Below are positions 29,001 through 37,783 of a stretch of DNA of 64,000 bases, piece after piece. Every line of letters begins with the position of its first letter. The first letter of the stretch is position 1. The notes beneath the pieces are model-generated. The model was not told the DNA's origin. It saw only the letters and a list, made by a program, of their open reading frames with translations, and did not search any database. The stretch spans positions 1,550,001-1,614,000 of the forward strand of contig NZ_CP067113.1 of NCBI RefSeq assembly GCF_016615955.1. Direction: 5' to 3'. Source of the DNA: Luteimonas sp. MC1750 (GTDB lineage Bacteria > Pseudomonadota > Gammaproteobacteria > Xanthomonadales > Xanthomonadaceae). The translations under genes and the position numbers were made by a program.

Positions 29001-29172
29001 CCGCCCTCCCCCCTCGGTTTCCCGCGCGCCAGCGATGCGGAGCCGGCATCCTGGATCGCGGGTGCAATCCCGAATATCAGGCCAGCGCACGCACGCGGGT
29101 GCGGGTCCGCACGCCCGGGGCATCGGGCCGACGGACGCCCCCATGTCGGGAACCTCCCGGGCACGGCAGGCC

Positions 29173-29186
29173 TTGACGCGAGTCAA
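29173..29186 (+). promoter_or_regulatory. FNR/Anr box of hemN
   Basis: TTGAC-GCGA-GTCAA, extended to a perfect 7-base arm pair (CCTTGAC / GTCAAGG, 29171-29188). If the box is centred at -41.5, transcription would start near 29221, two bases before the hemN ATG, with CAGTAT as the -10. Confidence 0.75.
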
Positions 29187-29222
29187 GGCGTGCCTGGCGC
29201 AGCTGTTGCAGTATTCCTGCCC

Positions 29223-30626
29223 ATGGACGCTTCCCTGCCCTTCAACGCCGAACTGCTCCGCCGTTACGACCGGCCGGGGCCGCGCTACACCTCCTACCCC
29301 ACCGCGCCGCAGTTCAGCAACGGATTCGGCGAGGTGCAGCTGCGCGAGGCGGCGGCCGCCAGCAACGGCGATCCGATTCCGCGCCGGCTGTCGCTTTACG
29401 TCCATGTCCCGTTCTGCGTCAGCCCCTGCTTCTACTGTGGCTGCAACCGCATCATCACCCGCGACAAGTCGCGCGCCGAGACCTACCTGGCGCGCCTGTA
29501 CCGCGAGATCGACATGACCGCGGCGCTGTTCGACCGCGACCGCGAGGTGGTGCAGCTGCACCTGGGCGGCGGCACGCCGAACTTCATGGATCCCGCGCAG
29601 ATCGGCGAGCTGGTCGACGCCCTGCGCCGCCAGTTCCACTTCGCGCGCCCGGAAGAGAGCGACATCTCGATCGAACTCGACCCGCGCTTCGTCTCGCCCG
29701 CCGACATCGCCGAGCTGGGCCGCATCGGCTTCAACCGCGCCAGCTTCGGCGTGCAGGACTTCGACCCGGTGGTGCAGGAGGCGGTGAACCGCATCCAGTC
29801 GGTGGAGGAAACCCGCGCGGTGGTCGAGGCCTGCCGCGCGAACGGCTTCCGCTCGGTCAACGTCGACCTGATCTACGGCCTGCCGAAGCAGAACCCGGAG
29901 GGCTTCGCGCGTACGCTCGACACGGTGCTGGAGATGCGCCCCGATCGCCTGGCGGTCTACGGCTACGCGCACCTGCCCGAGGTCTTCCGCCCGCAGAACC
30001 AGATCAGGGCCGAGGACCTGCCGAGCGCGGAGCAGAAGCTCGGCCTGCTGGAGCTGGCGATCACCAGGCTCTCCGCGGGTGGCTACGAGTACATCGGCAT
30101 GGACCATTTCGCCCTCCCCGACGATGCCCTGGCCATGGCCCAGGCGCGCGGCAGCCTGCACCGCAACTTCATGGGCTACACCACCCACGCCGACAGCGAC
30201 CTGATCGGGATGGGCGTGAGCGCGATCAGCCACATCGGCGACACCTTCAGCCAGAACCCGCGCGACCTGCCCTCCTGGCAGTTCGCGATCGACGAGGGCC
30301 GCCTGCCGGTGTTCCGCGGCATGCAGCTCGACGAGGACGACGTGATCCGCGCCGACCTGATCCAGCAGCTGATGTGCCAGGGCGAGGTCCCGATGCACGC
30401 GCTGGAGCGGCGCCACGCCATCACCTTCAAGGACTATTTCGCCGAGGGACTGGAGAAGCTGCGGCCGCTCGAGGCGGACGGCCTGGTGCGCGTCGAGCAC
30501 GACCGGATCCGCGTGACCGCGCGCGGACGGCTGCTCTTGCGTAACATTGCCATGTGCTTCGACCGCTACCTCGCCCCCGTCCCCGCCGATTCCGACAGCC
30601 GGCCCCGCTTCTCCCGCGCCATCTGA
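29223..30626 (+). CDS. hemN: Oxygen-independent coproporphyrinogen III oxidase HemN
   Basis: Radical-SAM enzyme that makes protoporphyrinogen IX without oxygen, needed for haem supply in low oxygen. It shows the HemN opening RYDRPGPRYTSYPTAP, the iron-sulfur motif HVPFCVSPCFYCGC (Cys65, 69, 72, plus Cys74), LGGGTPNF, and the C-terminal HemN domain with YIGMDHFALP and NFMGYTTHADSDLIGMG. Length 467 is normal. The ATG at 29223 has no ribosome site, consistent with a leaderless or very short-leader transcript. It is controlled by an FNR box and is followed 20 bases later by the Fnr gene. Confidence 0.96.
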   Translation: MDASLPFNAELLRRYDRPGPRYTSYPTAPQFSNGFGEVQLREAAAASNGDPIPRRLSLYVHVPFCVSPCFYCGCNRIITRDKSRAETYLARLYREIDMTAALFDRDREVVQLHLGGGTPNFMDPAQIGELVDALRRQFHFARPEESDISIELDPRFVSPADIAELGRIGFNRASFGVQDFDPVVQEAVNRIQSVEETRAVVEACRANGFRSVNVDLIYGLPKQNPEGFARTLDTVLEMRPDRLAVYGYAHLPEVFRPQNQIRAEDLPSAEQKLGLLELAITRLSAGGYEYIGMDHFALPDDALAMAQARGSLHRNFMGYTTHADSDLIGMGVSAISHIGDTFSQNPRDLPSWQFAIDEGRLPVFRGMQLDEDDVIRADLIQQLMCQGEVPMHALERRHAITFKDYFAEGLEKLRPLEADGLVRVEHDRIRVTARGRLLLRNIAMCFDRYLAPVPADSDSRPRFSRAI

Positions 30627-30645
30627 CGCCTGGGGAGGCCCGCCC

Positions 30646-31404
30646 GTGGTAGACAAGATCGCGTTCCCGCGCGTCGATCCCAGCATCCTGGCCGACGACG
30701 GCGACGCCTTCCATTTCTGTTCGACCTGCGCGTTCTCGCAGGCCTGCATGTCCCAGGGCATGGACAAGGCCGCGCTGGGCGAGCTGCACATGCTGGTCGA
30801 GCACGTCGGCCCCCTGCGCGCGGGCGACCACGTGTTCCGCGTCGGCGATCCCTTCGAGGCGATCGCGGCGGTGCGCGCCGGCACGGTCAAGACCTATGTC
30901 ATCGACCCCAGCGGCCGCGAGCACGTGCTCGGCTTCCATTTTCCGGGCGAAGTGATCGGGCTCGACGGCATCGACGGCGACACCTATCCCTGCAACGCCG
31001 TGGCGCTGGACACGGTGATGCTGTGCCGGTTCTCGTTCCCCAAGATCTCGATCCTCGCCGGCCGCCTGCCCGGCCTGCAGCAGCACCTGTTCCGCCTGCT
31101 CAGCCGCGACATCGGCCGCGCCGCCCTGCTTTCGGGCGACTGGACCGCCGACGAGCGCCTGGCCGCCTTCCTGGTGATGATGTCGCGGCGGCTCGCCGCG
31201 CGCGGCTTCTCGCCCGATCGCTTCCAGCTGACGATGGCGCGCACCGACATCGCCAACTACCTGCGGCTCGCGCCCGAGACCGTCAGCCGCGTGCTGAAGC
31301 GCTTCCAGGCCGACGGCCTGCTGCGCGTCGACCGCAGGGAGCTCGAGATCGCCGACCAGCCGCGGCTCACCGCGCTCGCCACCCCGGTGCTCTGGAACCA
31401 GTAA
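30646..31404 (+). CDS. fnr: Fnr/Anr oxygen-responsive regulator
   Basis: CRP/FNR-family regulator of 252 residues. It carries the iron-sulfur ligands Cys25-x2-Cys28-x5-Cys34 (FHFCSTCAFSQACM) and Cys116 (YPCNAV), so it should lose DNA binding in oxygen. A cyclic-nucleotide-like beta domain is followed by a C-terminal helix-turn-helix with the FNR recognition residues in ETVSRVLKRFQ. A GTG at 30646 with GGGGAGG seven bases upstream is the chosen start. It is downstream of hemN and next to the nor, azurin and cco promoters that bear its kind of site, so it is the likely controller of this block. Confidence 0.93.
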   Translation: MVDKIAFPRVDPSILADDGDAFHFCSTCAFSQACMSQGMDKAALGELHMLVEHVGPLRAGDHVFRVGDPFEAIAAVRAGTVKTYVIDPSGREHVLGFHFPGEVIGLDGIDGDTYPCNAVALDTVMLCRFSFPKISILAGRLPGLQQHLFRLLSRDIGRAALLSGDWTADERLAAFLVMMSRRLAARGFSPDRFQLTMARTDIANYLRLAPETVSRVLKRFQADGLLRVDRRELEIADQPRLTALATPVLWNQ

Positions 31405-31435
31405 GCGCCCGTCGGCACGCCTGCCTGTGGCCGGC

Positions 31436-31449
31436 TTGACTTGCGTCAT
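31436..31449 (+). promoter_or_regulatory. FNR/Anr box of the NO reductase operon
   Basis: TTGAC-TTGC-GTCAT. Centred at 31442.5, it would place the start near 31484 and leave a leader of about 20 bases before the ATG at 31505. GAACAT sits at the -10 position. It could also be read by an NO-responsive Dnr/Nnr-type relative of Fnr. Confidence 0.65.
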
Positions 31450-31504
31450 GGAGGGCCGGGGATCCATTCACGGAACATGCGCGCACCGAAACCGGGAGCC
31501 CGTC

Positions 31505-33829
31505 ATGGGGAACTATCGAAAGCTGTGGATCGGCCTGGCCGTTCTGCTCGTGTCATCCTTCGCCGTCCTGCTCTGGGCAGGCGGGGAAATCTTCCGCGCC
31601 GCGCCGCCGGTGCCGGAACAGGTGGTCTCCGAAGACGGCAGCGTCGTCTACACCCGCGCCGACATCGAGCGCGGGCGGCAGGTCTGGCAGTCGATCGGCG
31701 GCATGCAGCTCGGCTCGATCTGGGGCCACGGCGGCTACGTCGCTCCCGACTGGAGCGCCGACTGGCTGCACCGCGAAGCGGTGGCGATCCTCGACGCCTG
31801 GGCGCGCGAAGCCGGCGCCGAAAGCTGGGCCTCGATGGGCGCGGGCGAACGCGCGCAGATGCAGGGCCGCCTGCAGGACATGATGCGGGCCAATACCTAC
31901 GACGCCGGCACCGGCACGGTGACCCTGCACGCGGACCGCGTCACGGCGATCCGCGAGGTCGGCGCGCACTACGTCAGCCTGTTCGGCAGCGAGCCTGACA
32001 CCGCGGAGCTGCGCGAAGCGTATGCGATGAAGAACGACACCATCGCCGCCCCGGAACACCGGCAGGCGATGACCGCGTTCTTCTGGTGGACCGCCTGGGC
32101 CGCCACCACCGAACGCCCGCGGGAATCCGGCGACGGCATGGTCCCGGACAAGGCCGGCGTGGTGCCGCAGCAGGTCACCTACACCAACAACTGGCCGAGC
32201 GAGCCGCTGGTGGGCAACCGCCCGGCGGCGCCGCTGTGGGTCTGGTCGGCGTTCAGCGTGCTGTTCCTGATCGCCGGCATCGGCCTGCTCGGCTGGCACC
32301 ACGCGCGCGAGCATGACGGCGAGGACCGCGGCCACGCCATCCCGGCCAGCGATCCGTTCGCCCTCACCCGGCTCACGCCGTCGATGCGCGCGGTCGCCAA
32401 GTACTTCTGGCTGGTGCTGGCGCTGTTCCTGGTGCAGATCCTGCTGGGTGCGATCACCGCCCACTACCAGGTCGAGGGCCAGGACGCCTACGGCTTCGCG
32501 CTGTCCGAGGTCCTGCCCTACTCGCTCTCGCGCACCTGGCATACCCAGCTGGCGGTGCTGTGGATCGCGGTCGCCTGGCTGGGCACGGGCCTGTACATCG
32601 CGCCGATGCTGTCCGGGCACGAGCCCCGGTTCCAGCGGTTCGGGGTCAACTTCCTGTTCGTCTCGCTGATCATCATCGTGGTCGGCTCGTTCGCCGGCCA
32701 GTGGCTGGCGGTGATGCAGAAGCTCGGCCTCGAGCACAACTTCTGGTGGGGCCACCAGGGCTGGGAATACGCCGACATGGGCCGCTTCTGGCAGTGGTAC
32801 CTGTTCGTCGGCCTGCTGCTGTGGGTCGCGCTGGTGGGCCGGGCGCTGTGGCCGGTGCTGCGCGACCGGAAGAACGAGACCCGCCACATCGTGGCCCTGC
32901 TGTTCATGGCCACGGCCGCGATCGGCATGTTCTTCGCCTCGGCGCTGATGTGGGGCGAGCACACGCACATCTCCGAGGTCGAGTACTGGCGCTGGTGGCT
33001 GGTGCACCTGTGGGTCGAAGGCTTCTTCGAAGTGTTCGCGACCGCGGTGATGGCGCTGATCTTCACCCGCCTGGGCCTGATCAAGGTCTCGGTGGCCACG
33101 GTCGCGGTGCTGTTCGCCACGATCATCTTCATGTCCGGCGGCGTGCTGGGCACCCTGCACCACCTGTACTTCGTCGGCACGCCGACCGCGGTAGTGGCGC
33201 TGGGCGCGAGCTTCTCGGCGCTGGAAGTGGTGCCGCTGGCCTACATCGGTTTCGAGGCCTACCAGACCTGGAAGTACGGCAAGGCCACGCCGTGGATGGC
33301 GCGCTACCGCTGGCCGGTGATGTTCTTCATCGCGGTCTCGTTCTGGAACCTGGTGGGCGCGGGCCTGTTCGGCTTCCTGATCAACCCGCCGCTGTCGCTC
33401 TACTACATGCAGGGCCTGAACCTGACGCCGCTGCATGGCCACACGGCGATGTTCGGGGTCTACGGGATGCTGGGCATCGCCCTGGTGCTGTTCTGCCTGC
33501 GCGGGCTGCGCGGCCAGATGGTCTGGGATACCGCCGCGCTGAAGCTGTCGTTCTGGGCCCTCAACATCGGCCTGGCGCTGATGGCGCTGCTGACCCTGCT
33601 GCCGCTGGGCACCATGCAGCTGCTGGCGGCGATCGAGCACGGCTATGCCTACGCACGTTCGGCGGAGTTCATGCAGCAGCCGATCGTCGACCTGCTGGTG
33701 TGGATGCGCGTGCCCGGCGACACCATCTTCAGCATCGGCGCGGTCGCCCTCGCCTGGTTCGTGCTGCGGCTCTGGGTCGTGCCGCGGCGCGAGCCCGTCG
33801 TGGGCGTCGAGGCGAAGGAACAGGCCTGA
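31505..33829 (+). CDS. norZ: Quinol-dependent nitric oxide reductase (qNOR)
   Basis: Single-subunit NO reductase of 774 residues, reducing two NO to N2O with electrons from quinol. The N-terminal extension (residues about 30-220) replaces NorC, with GGMQLGSIWGHGGYVAPDWSADWL and no haem c motif. The catalytic part has about 12 to 14 helices with haem and FeB histidines (TWHTQLAVLWIA; WGEHTHISEVEYWRWWLVHLWVEGFFEVF with the qNOR Glu residues; TLHHLYFVG; LHGHTAMFG). ATG at 31505 follows GGGAG. It heads an operon with nnrS and a SirB2 gene under an FNR box. No nitrite reductase is nearby, so the role may be NO detoxification. Confidence 0.95.
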   Translation: MGNYRKLWIGLAVLLVSSFAVLLWAGGEIFRAAPPVPEQVVSEDGSVVYTRADIERGRQVWQSIGGMQLGSIWGHGGYVAPDWSADWLHREAVAILDAWAREAGAESWASMGAGERAQMQGRLQDMMRANTYDAGTGTVTLHADRVTAIREVGAHYVSLFGSEPDTAELREAYAMKNDTIAAPEHRQAMTAFFWWTAWAATTERPRESGDGMVPDKAGVVPQQVTYTNNWPSEPLVGNRPAAPLWVWSAFSVLFLIAGIGLLGWHHAREHDGEDRGHAIPASDPFALTRLTPSMRAVAKYFWLVLALFLVQILLGAITAHYQVEGQDAYGFALSEVLPYSLSRTWHTQLAVLWIAVAWLGTGLYIAPMLSGHEPRFQRFGVNFLFVSLIIIVVGSFAGQWLAVMQKLGLEHNFWWGHQGWEYADMGRFWQWYLFVGLLLWVALVGRALWPVLRDRKNETRHIVALLFMATAAIGMFFASALMWGEHTHISEVEYWRWWLVHLWVEGFFEVFATAVMALIFTRLGLIKVSVATVAVLFATIIFMSGGVLGTLHHLYFVGTPTAVVALGASFSALEVVPLAYIGFEAYQTWKYGKATPWMARYRWPVMFFIAVSFWNLVGAGLFGFLINPPLSLYYMQGLNLTPLHGHTAMFGVYGMLGIALVLFCLRGLRGQMVWDTAALKLSFWALNIGLALMALLTLLPLGTMQLLAAIEHGYAYARSAEFMQQPIVDLLVWMRVPGDTIFSIGAVALAWFVLRLWVVPRREPVVGVEAKEQA

Positions 33830-33830
33830 C

Positions 33831-35075
33831 ATGGCCACGGGCATGGGACATGGCCGGCACGGCGGCGCTTCGGCGCCGTTCGTGCAGCTCGCCGCCGCGC
33901 CGCACCGGCTGATGTTCTTCGTCGGCACCGGCAACGTGCTGCTGGCGATGGCGTGGTGGACGGCCTGGCTGGTGGCCAACCGCTGGCCCGGGGTGCTGGC
34001 GATGCCGCAGCCCGAGCCCTACGCCGGCTGGCTGCATGCGATCGTCATGCAGTACCAGATGCTGCCGAGCTTCATCTTCGGCTTCCTGCTGACCACCTTC
34101 CCGCGCTGGATGGGCCTGCCCGACGCGGCCCGCTGGCACTACGTGCCGGTGGGCCTGGGCATGTTCGGCGGGCAGATCGCGGTGCTGCTCGGGGCGCTGG
34201 GCGCACCGGCCGGCATCGAGGTGGGCGTGGCGATGACCCTGGCCGGGTGGATGGCCGGGCTGTTCTTCCTCGGCGACCTGGTGCTGCGCGACCGCAACCG
34301 GACCTGGCATGCCCGTTCCTGCTTCGCCGCCCTGGTGCTGGGCTGGGTCGGGCTGGCGGCCTTCGGGGCCGCCCTGCTCGGGGGCGCGCCCACCTGGATC
34401 TTCGCCAGCATCAAGATCGGCACCTTCGGCCTGCTGCTGCCGGTGTACCTCACGGTGGCGCACCGGATGTTCCCGTTCTTCGCCGCCAACGTGGTGGCCG
34501 GCTACGTGTCGTGGCGGCCGCTGTGGCTGCTGGCCGCGTTCTGGGCCCTGTGCATGCTGCACCTGGGCCTGGAGCTCATGCACGCCTATGCCTGGCTGTG
34601 GGTGGCCGACCTGCCGCTGCTGGCGCTGTCCCTGCTCGCCGTGTGGCGCTGGTGGCCGCGCGGACCGAAGCCGGGGATCCTGGCCGTGCTGTTCATCGGC
34701 CTGGGCTGGCTGCCGGTGACCTTCGCGCTGTACTCGGCGCAGAGCCTGGCCTGGCTGGCCGGCGAAGGCTTCATCCTCGGCCGCGCCCCGGCCCACGCAC
34801 TGTTCGTGGGCTTCTTCGGCAGCCTGCTGGTGGCCATGGTCACGCGGGTCACCCAGGGGCATTCGGGTCGCAGGATCGAGATGCCGGGCGTGGCCTGGTT
34901 CGCGTTCGCGGCGATCCAGCTGGTGACCGTCGTGCGCATCCTGGCCGATGTCTCGGCCGATGCCGGCTTCTGGTGGGCGGTCGCGGCGTTCGGCTGGCTG
35001 GTGGCGCTGGCGCCCTGGGCGATCCGCCTGGGCAGGATCTACCTCATCCCGCGCGCGGACGGAAAGCCGGGGTGA
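33831..35075 (+). CDS. nnrS: NnrS family haem-copper membrane protein
   Basis: A 414-residue polytopic protein with about 12 helices of the NnrS family, known to protect cells from NO stress through haem/copper binding. His-rich signatures are visible: GWLHAIVMQYQMLPSFIFGFLLTTFPRWMG, VAHRMFPFFAANV, and FVGFFGSLLVAMVTRVTQGHSGR. It begins one base after the NO reductase stop and is clearly in the same operon, as is usual. Confidence 0.93.
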   Translation: MATGMGHGRHGGASAPFVQLAAAPHRLMFFVGTGNVLLAMAWWTAWLVANRWPGVLAMPQPEPYAGWLHAIVMQYQMLPSFIFGFLLTTFPRWMGLPDAARWHYVPVGLGMFGGQIAVLLGALGAPAGIEVGVAMTLAGWMAGLFFLGDLVLRDRNRTWHARSCFAALVLGWVGLAAFGAALLGGAPTWIFASIKIGTFGLLLPVYLTVAHRMFPFFAANVVAGYVSWRPLWLLAAFWALCMLHLGLELMHAYAWLWVADLPLLALSLLAVWRWWPRGPKPGILAVLFIGLGWLPVTFALYSAQSLAWLAGEGFILGRAPAHALFVGFFGSLLVAMVTRVTQGHSGRRIEMPGVAWFAFAAIQLVTVVRILADVSADAGFWWAVAAFGWLVALAPWAIRLGRIYLIPRADGKPG

Positions 35076-35079
35076 GCCG

Positions 35080-35487
35080 GTGATCGAGTTCTATCCCCAG
35101 ATCAAGTCCGTGCACGTTGCGACGGCGGTCGCCAGCGGCCTGCTGTTCCTGCTCCGCGGGCTGCTGGTGCAGGCGGGCCAGGCGCGCTGGGCCATGGCCG
35201 CGCCGGTGCGCTACCTGAGCTACGCCATCGACACCACCCTGCTGACCGCGGCCCTCATGCTGCTCACGATCCTGCCGGGCGCGCTGTTCGCCAACGGCTG
35301 GCTGGCGGCCAAGCTGGTCCTGCTGGTCGCCTATGTGGTGCTCGGCTCGCTGGCGCTGAAGCGTGGCCGGTCGGCGCGCGTACGGCTGGCGGCCTACGTC
35401 GCGGCCCTCCTGGTGTTCGGCTTCGTCTACTCCATCGCGCGGACGCATCACCCGGCCGGCCTGCTCTGGCTCATGGGAGCCGCTTGA
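35080..35487 (+). CDS. SirB2-family membrane protein
   Basis: A 135-residue, four-helix membrane protein of the SirB2 type. It starts FYPQIKSVHVATAVASGLLFLLRG and has the family DTTLLTAALMLLTILPG and GLLWLM ending. The name comes from a Salmonella locus, but the function is unresolved; members often sit near respiratory or nnrS genes. The GTG at 35080 lies five bases after the nnrS stop, so it is the third gene of the nor operon. Its stop codon lies inside the FNR box of the azurin gene. Confidence 0.8.
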   Translation: MIEFYPQIKSVHVATAVASGLLFLLRGLLVQAGQARWAMAAPVRYLSYAIDTTLLTAALMLLTILPGALFANGWLAAKLVLLVAYVVLGSLALKRGRSARVRLAAYVAALLVFGFVYSIARTHHPAGLLWLMGAA

Positions 35488-35497
35488 CCCAGGTCAT
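35484..35497 (+). promoter_or_regulatory. FNR/Anr box of azurin, overlapping the previous stop codon
   Basis: TTGAC-CCAG-GTCAT. The TGA stop of the SirB2-like gene is part of it. GATACT (35520-35525, four of six -10 bases) stands at the distance expected for a class II site, and the start would be near 35532. Confidence 0.75.
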
Positions 35498-35584
35498 GGC
35501 CGCGCCGGCGAGCCGGGTCGATACTGTTGCGCATGGATCGGCGGCACCGCCGGTCCACCCGATCAGCCCCCAAGGAGATACACC

Positions 35585-36040
35585 ATGAAGCAGCTCATCA
35601 TCGCCACCCTGGGCCTCGGCCTGCTCGCCTTCGGCGGCACCGCTGTGGCGTCCAACTGCACGATCAAGCTCAAGGGCGACGACCGCATGCAGTTCGACCA
35701 GAAGGAAATCACCGTCTCGGCCGCGTGCAAGACCATCAGCATCGAGCTCGAGCACACCGGCAAGCTTCCGGCGGCGGCGATGGGACACAACGTTGTCGTG
35801 TCCGCAACGCCGGACGTTCAGGCGATCAACACCGCCGGCGCCAAGGCCGGTGCCGCCGCTGGCTACCTGCCGCAGGGCGATGCCAAGGTCCTCGCGGCCA
35901 CCGACATGATCGGCGGCGGCGCAAGCACCAAGGCCTCGTTCGCGGGCAGCAAGCTCAAGGCCGGTGGCGACTACACCTTCTTCTGCTCCTTCCCCGGCCA
36001 CGCCGCGCTGATGAAGGGCAAGCTGGTCGTCACTCCCTGA
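35585..36040 (+). CDS. azu: Azurin (blue copper electron carrier)
   Basis: Periplasmic cupredoxin that donates electrons to nitrite reductase, cytochrome peroxidase or oxidases. A signal peptide (residues 1-22, ending TAVAS) is followed by the azurin body. Type 1 copper ligands are His in MGHNVV, Cys in FFCSFPGH, His of the same motif and Met in AALMKGKL. The structural disulfide Cys residues in SNCTIKL and AACKTI are present. Total 151 residues, normal. ATG at 35585 follows AAGGAG. It is a single-gene unit with an FNR box upstream and a terminator downstream. Confidence 0.96.
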   Translation: MKQLIIATLGLGLLAFGGTAVASNCTIKLKGDDRMQFDQKEITVSAACKTISIELEHTGKLPAAAMGHNVVVSATPDVQAINTAGAKAGAAAGYLPQGDAKVLAATDMIGGGASTKASFAGSKLKAGGDYTFFCSFPGHAALMKGKLVVTP

Positions 36041-36078
36041 CCCGGGCGCGCCGCACACGGTGCGGCGTGGGACGCTGC

Positions 36079-36103
36079 AGGGCGCGCTCCGGCGCGCCCT
36101 TTT
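36079..36103 (+). terminator. Terminator of azurin
   Basis: A 9-base-pair stem (AGGGCGCGC / GCGCGCCCT, loop TCCG) followed by TTTT, about 40 bases after the azurin stop. Confidence 0.8.
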
Positions 36104-36208
36104 GCGTGCACGGGCCTATAATGTTCACCGCAACATCACCTCCCTCCTCCGGCCGAACCGGCCGTGCGCCCGCTCAGAGGGCGCCAGCGGCATGCGCCTT
36201 CCCCGGAA

Positions 36209-36250
36209 TTGACTGCGATCAATCCAGGGTCCGCTCCGGGGCGGGAGAAT
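36209..36250 (+). promoter_or_regulatory. FNR/Anr promoter of the cbb3 oxidase operon
   Basis: The box TTGAC-TGCG-ATCAA (36209-36222) is flanked by A and T, giving ATTGA / TCAAT symmetry. GAGAAT (36245-36250, four of six -10 bases) follows at the class II distance; the start would be near 36257, leaving a leader of about 23 bases before ccoN. This is the most complete promoter of the set. Confidence 0.8.
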
Positions 36251-36279
36251 CCACACACGCAAACCAAGGTCATCAATCC

Positions 36280-37782
36280 ATGTCCTCGACCCCAGCCACC
36301 GTGGCTTCGGCCGCCCCCAGCGTCCAGGGTGACGCCAGGTCCGGCTATTACAACGACAAGGTGGTGCGCCAGTTCACGATCGCGACCGTGTTCTGGGGCA
36401 TCGTCGGCATGGCTGTCGGCGTGCTGATCGCCGCCCAGCTGTACTGGCCCACCCTTGGCGAAGGCATTCCGTGGCTCTCCTACGGCCGCCTCCGCCCGCT
36501 GCACACCAACGGCGTGATCTTCGCCTTCGGCGTCTCGGCGCTGTTCGCGACCAGCCTGTACGTGGTCCAGCGGACCTGCCACGTCCGGCTGATCTCCGAC
36601 AAGCTGGCGTCCTTCGTGTTCTGGGGCTGGCAGGCGATCCTGGTGGCCGCGGTGATCACCCTGCCGCTGGGCATGACCCAGGGCAAGGAATACGCCGAGC
36701 TCGAGTGGCCCATCGACTGGGCGATCACCATCGTCTGGGTGGCCTATGCGGTGCTGTTCTTCGGCACCATCGCCAAGCGCCGGGTGAGCCACATCTACGT
36801 CGCCAACTGGTTCTTCGGCGCGTACATCATCACCATCGCGCTGCTGCACATCGTCAACAACATCGCCATCCCCTCGGGCCTGGACAAGTCCTACCCGGTG
36901 TACAGCGGTGCGGTGGATGCCATGGTGCAGTGGTGGTACGGCCACAACGCCGTGGGCTTCCTGCTGACCACCGCCTTCCTCGGCATGATGTACTACTTCG
37001 TGCCCAAGCAGGCCGAGCGCCCGATCTACTCCTACCGCCTGTCGATCGTGCACTTCTGGGCCCTGATCGCGGTCTACATGTGGGCCGGTCCGCACCACCT
37101 GCACTACACCGCGCTGCCCGACTGGGTGCAGTCGGTGGGCATGGTGTTCTCGCTGATCCTGCTGGCCCCGAGCTGGGGCGGCGCGATCAACGGGATCATG
37201 ACCCTCTCGGGCGTCTGGTACAAACTGCGCACCGACCCGATCCTGAAGTTCCTGATCGTGGCGCTGTCGTTCTACATGATCGCGACCTTCGAAGGTCCGA
37301 TGATGTCGATCAAGACCGTCAACTCGCTGTCGCACTACACCGACTGGACCGTCGGCCACGTGCACGCCGGCGCGCTGGGCTGGGTCGCCATGATCACCGT
37401 CGGCTCGATCTATTCGCTGATGCCGCGCGTGCTCGGCCTGAAGGAGATGCATTCGGTCAAGTGGATCGACGTGCACTTCTGGCTGCACACCGTGGGCGTG
37501 GTGCTCTACATCGTCTCGATGTGGATCGCCGGCGTCATGCAGGGCCTGATGTGGCGCGCCACCAACGCCGACGGCACGCTGACCTACAGCTTCGTCGAGG
37601 CGCTCAACACCACCTATCCCTACTACCTCGTGCGCCTCGGCGGCGGCCTGCTGGTGCTCGCCGGCATGGTCCTGATGGCGGTCAACACCTGGAAGACCTT
37701 CCAGATGGCCAAGGCCCCCGTCGCGCATCCGGTGATGCCGCCCGACCCCTCCAGCGCCCGCGCTTCGACCCAGGCAGCCTGA
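36280..37782 (+). CDS. ccoN: cbb3-type cytochrome c oxidase subunit I CcoN
   Basis: Catalytic subunit, 500 residues with about 12 helices, holding low-spin haem b and the haem b3-CuB centre. Ligand-bearing segments: [28 protein letters not shown] with the CuB His and the cross-linked Tyr region, [16 protein letters not shown], and [10 protein letters not shown] plus [12 protein letters not shown] for the haem ligands. It works at low oxygen. It is the first gene of a nine- or ten-gene operon driven by an FNR promoter. Confidence 0.97.
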   Translation: MSSTPATVASAAPSVQGDARSGYYNDKVVRQFTIATVFWGIVGMAVGVLIAAQLYWPTLGEGIPWLSYGRLRPLHTNGVIFAFGVSALFATSLYVVQRTCHVRLISDKLASFVFWGWQAILVAAVITLPLGMTQGKEYAELEWPIDWAITIVWVAYAVLFFGTIAKRRVSHIYVANWFFGAYIITIALLHIVNNIAIPSGLDKSYPVYSGAVDAMVQWWYGHNAVGFLLTTAFLGMMYYFVPKQAERPIYSYRLSIVHFWALIAVYMWAGPHHLHYTALPDWVQSVGMVFSLILLAPSWGGAINGIMTLSGVWYKLRTDPILKFLIVALSFYMIATFEGPMMSIKTVNSLSHYTDWTVGHVHAGALGWVAMITVGSIYSLMPRVLGLKEMHSVKWIDVHFWLHTVGVVLYIVSMWIAGVMQGLMWRATNADGTLTYSFVEALNTTYPYYLVRLGGGLLVLAGMVLMAVNTWKTFQMAKAPVAHPVMPPDPSSARASTQAA

Positions 37783-37783
37783 C

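Noticed and set aside
31505..33829. NorB of the two-subunit cytochrome c type
   Set aside because: The protein carries a long N-terminal extension and there is no norC gene or CxxCH motif nearby, so the quinol-type enzyme fits better.
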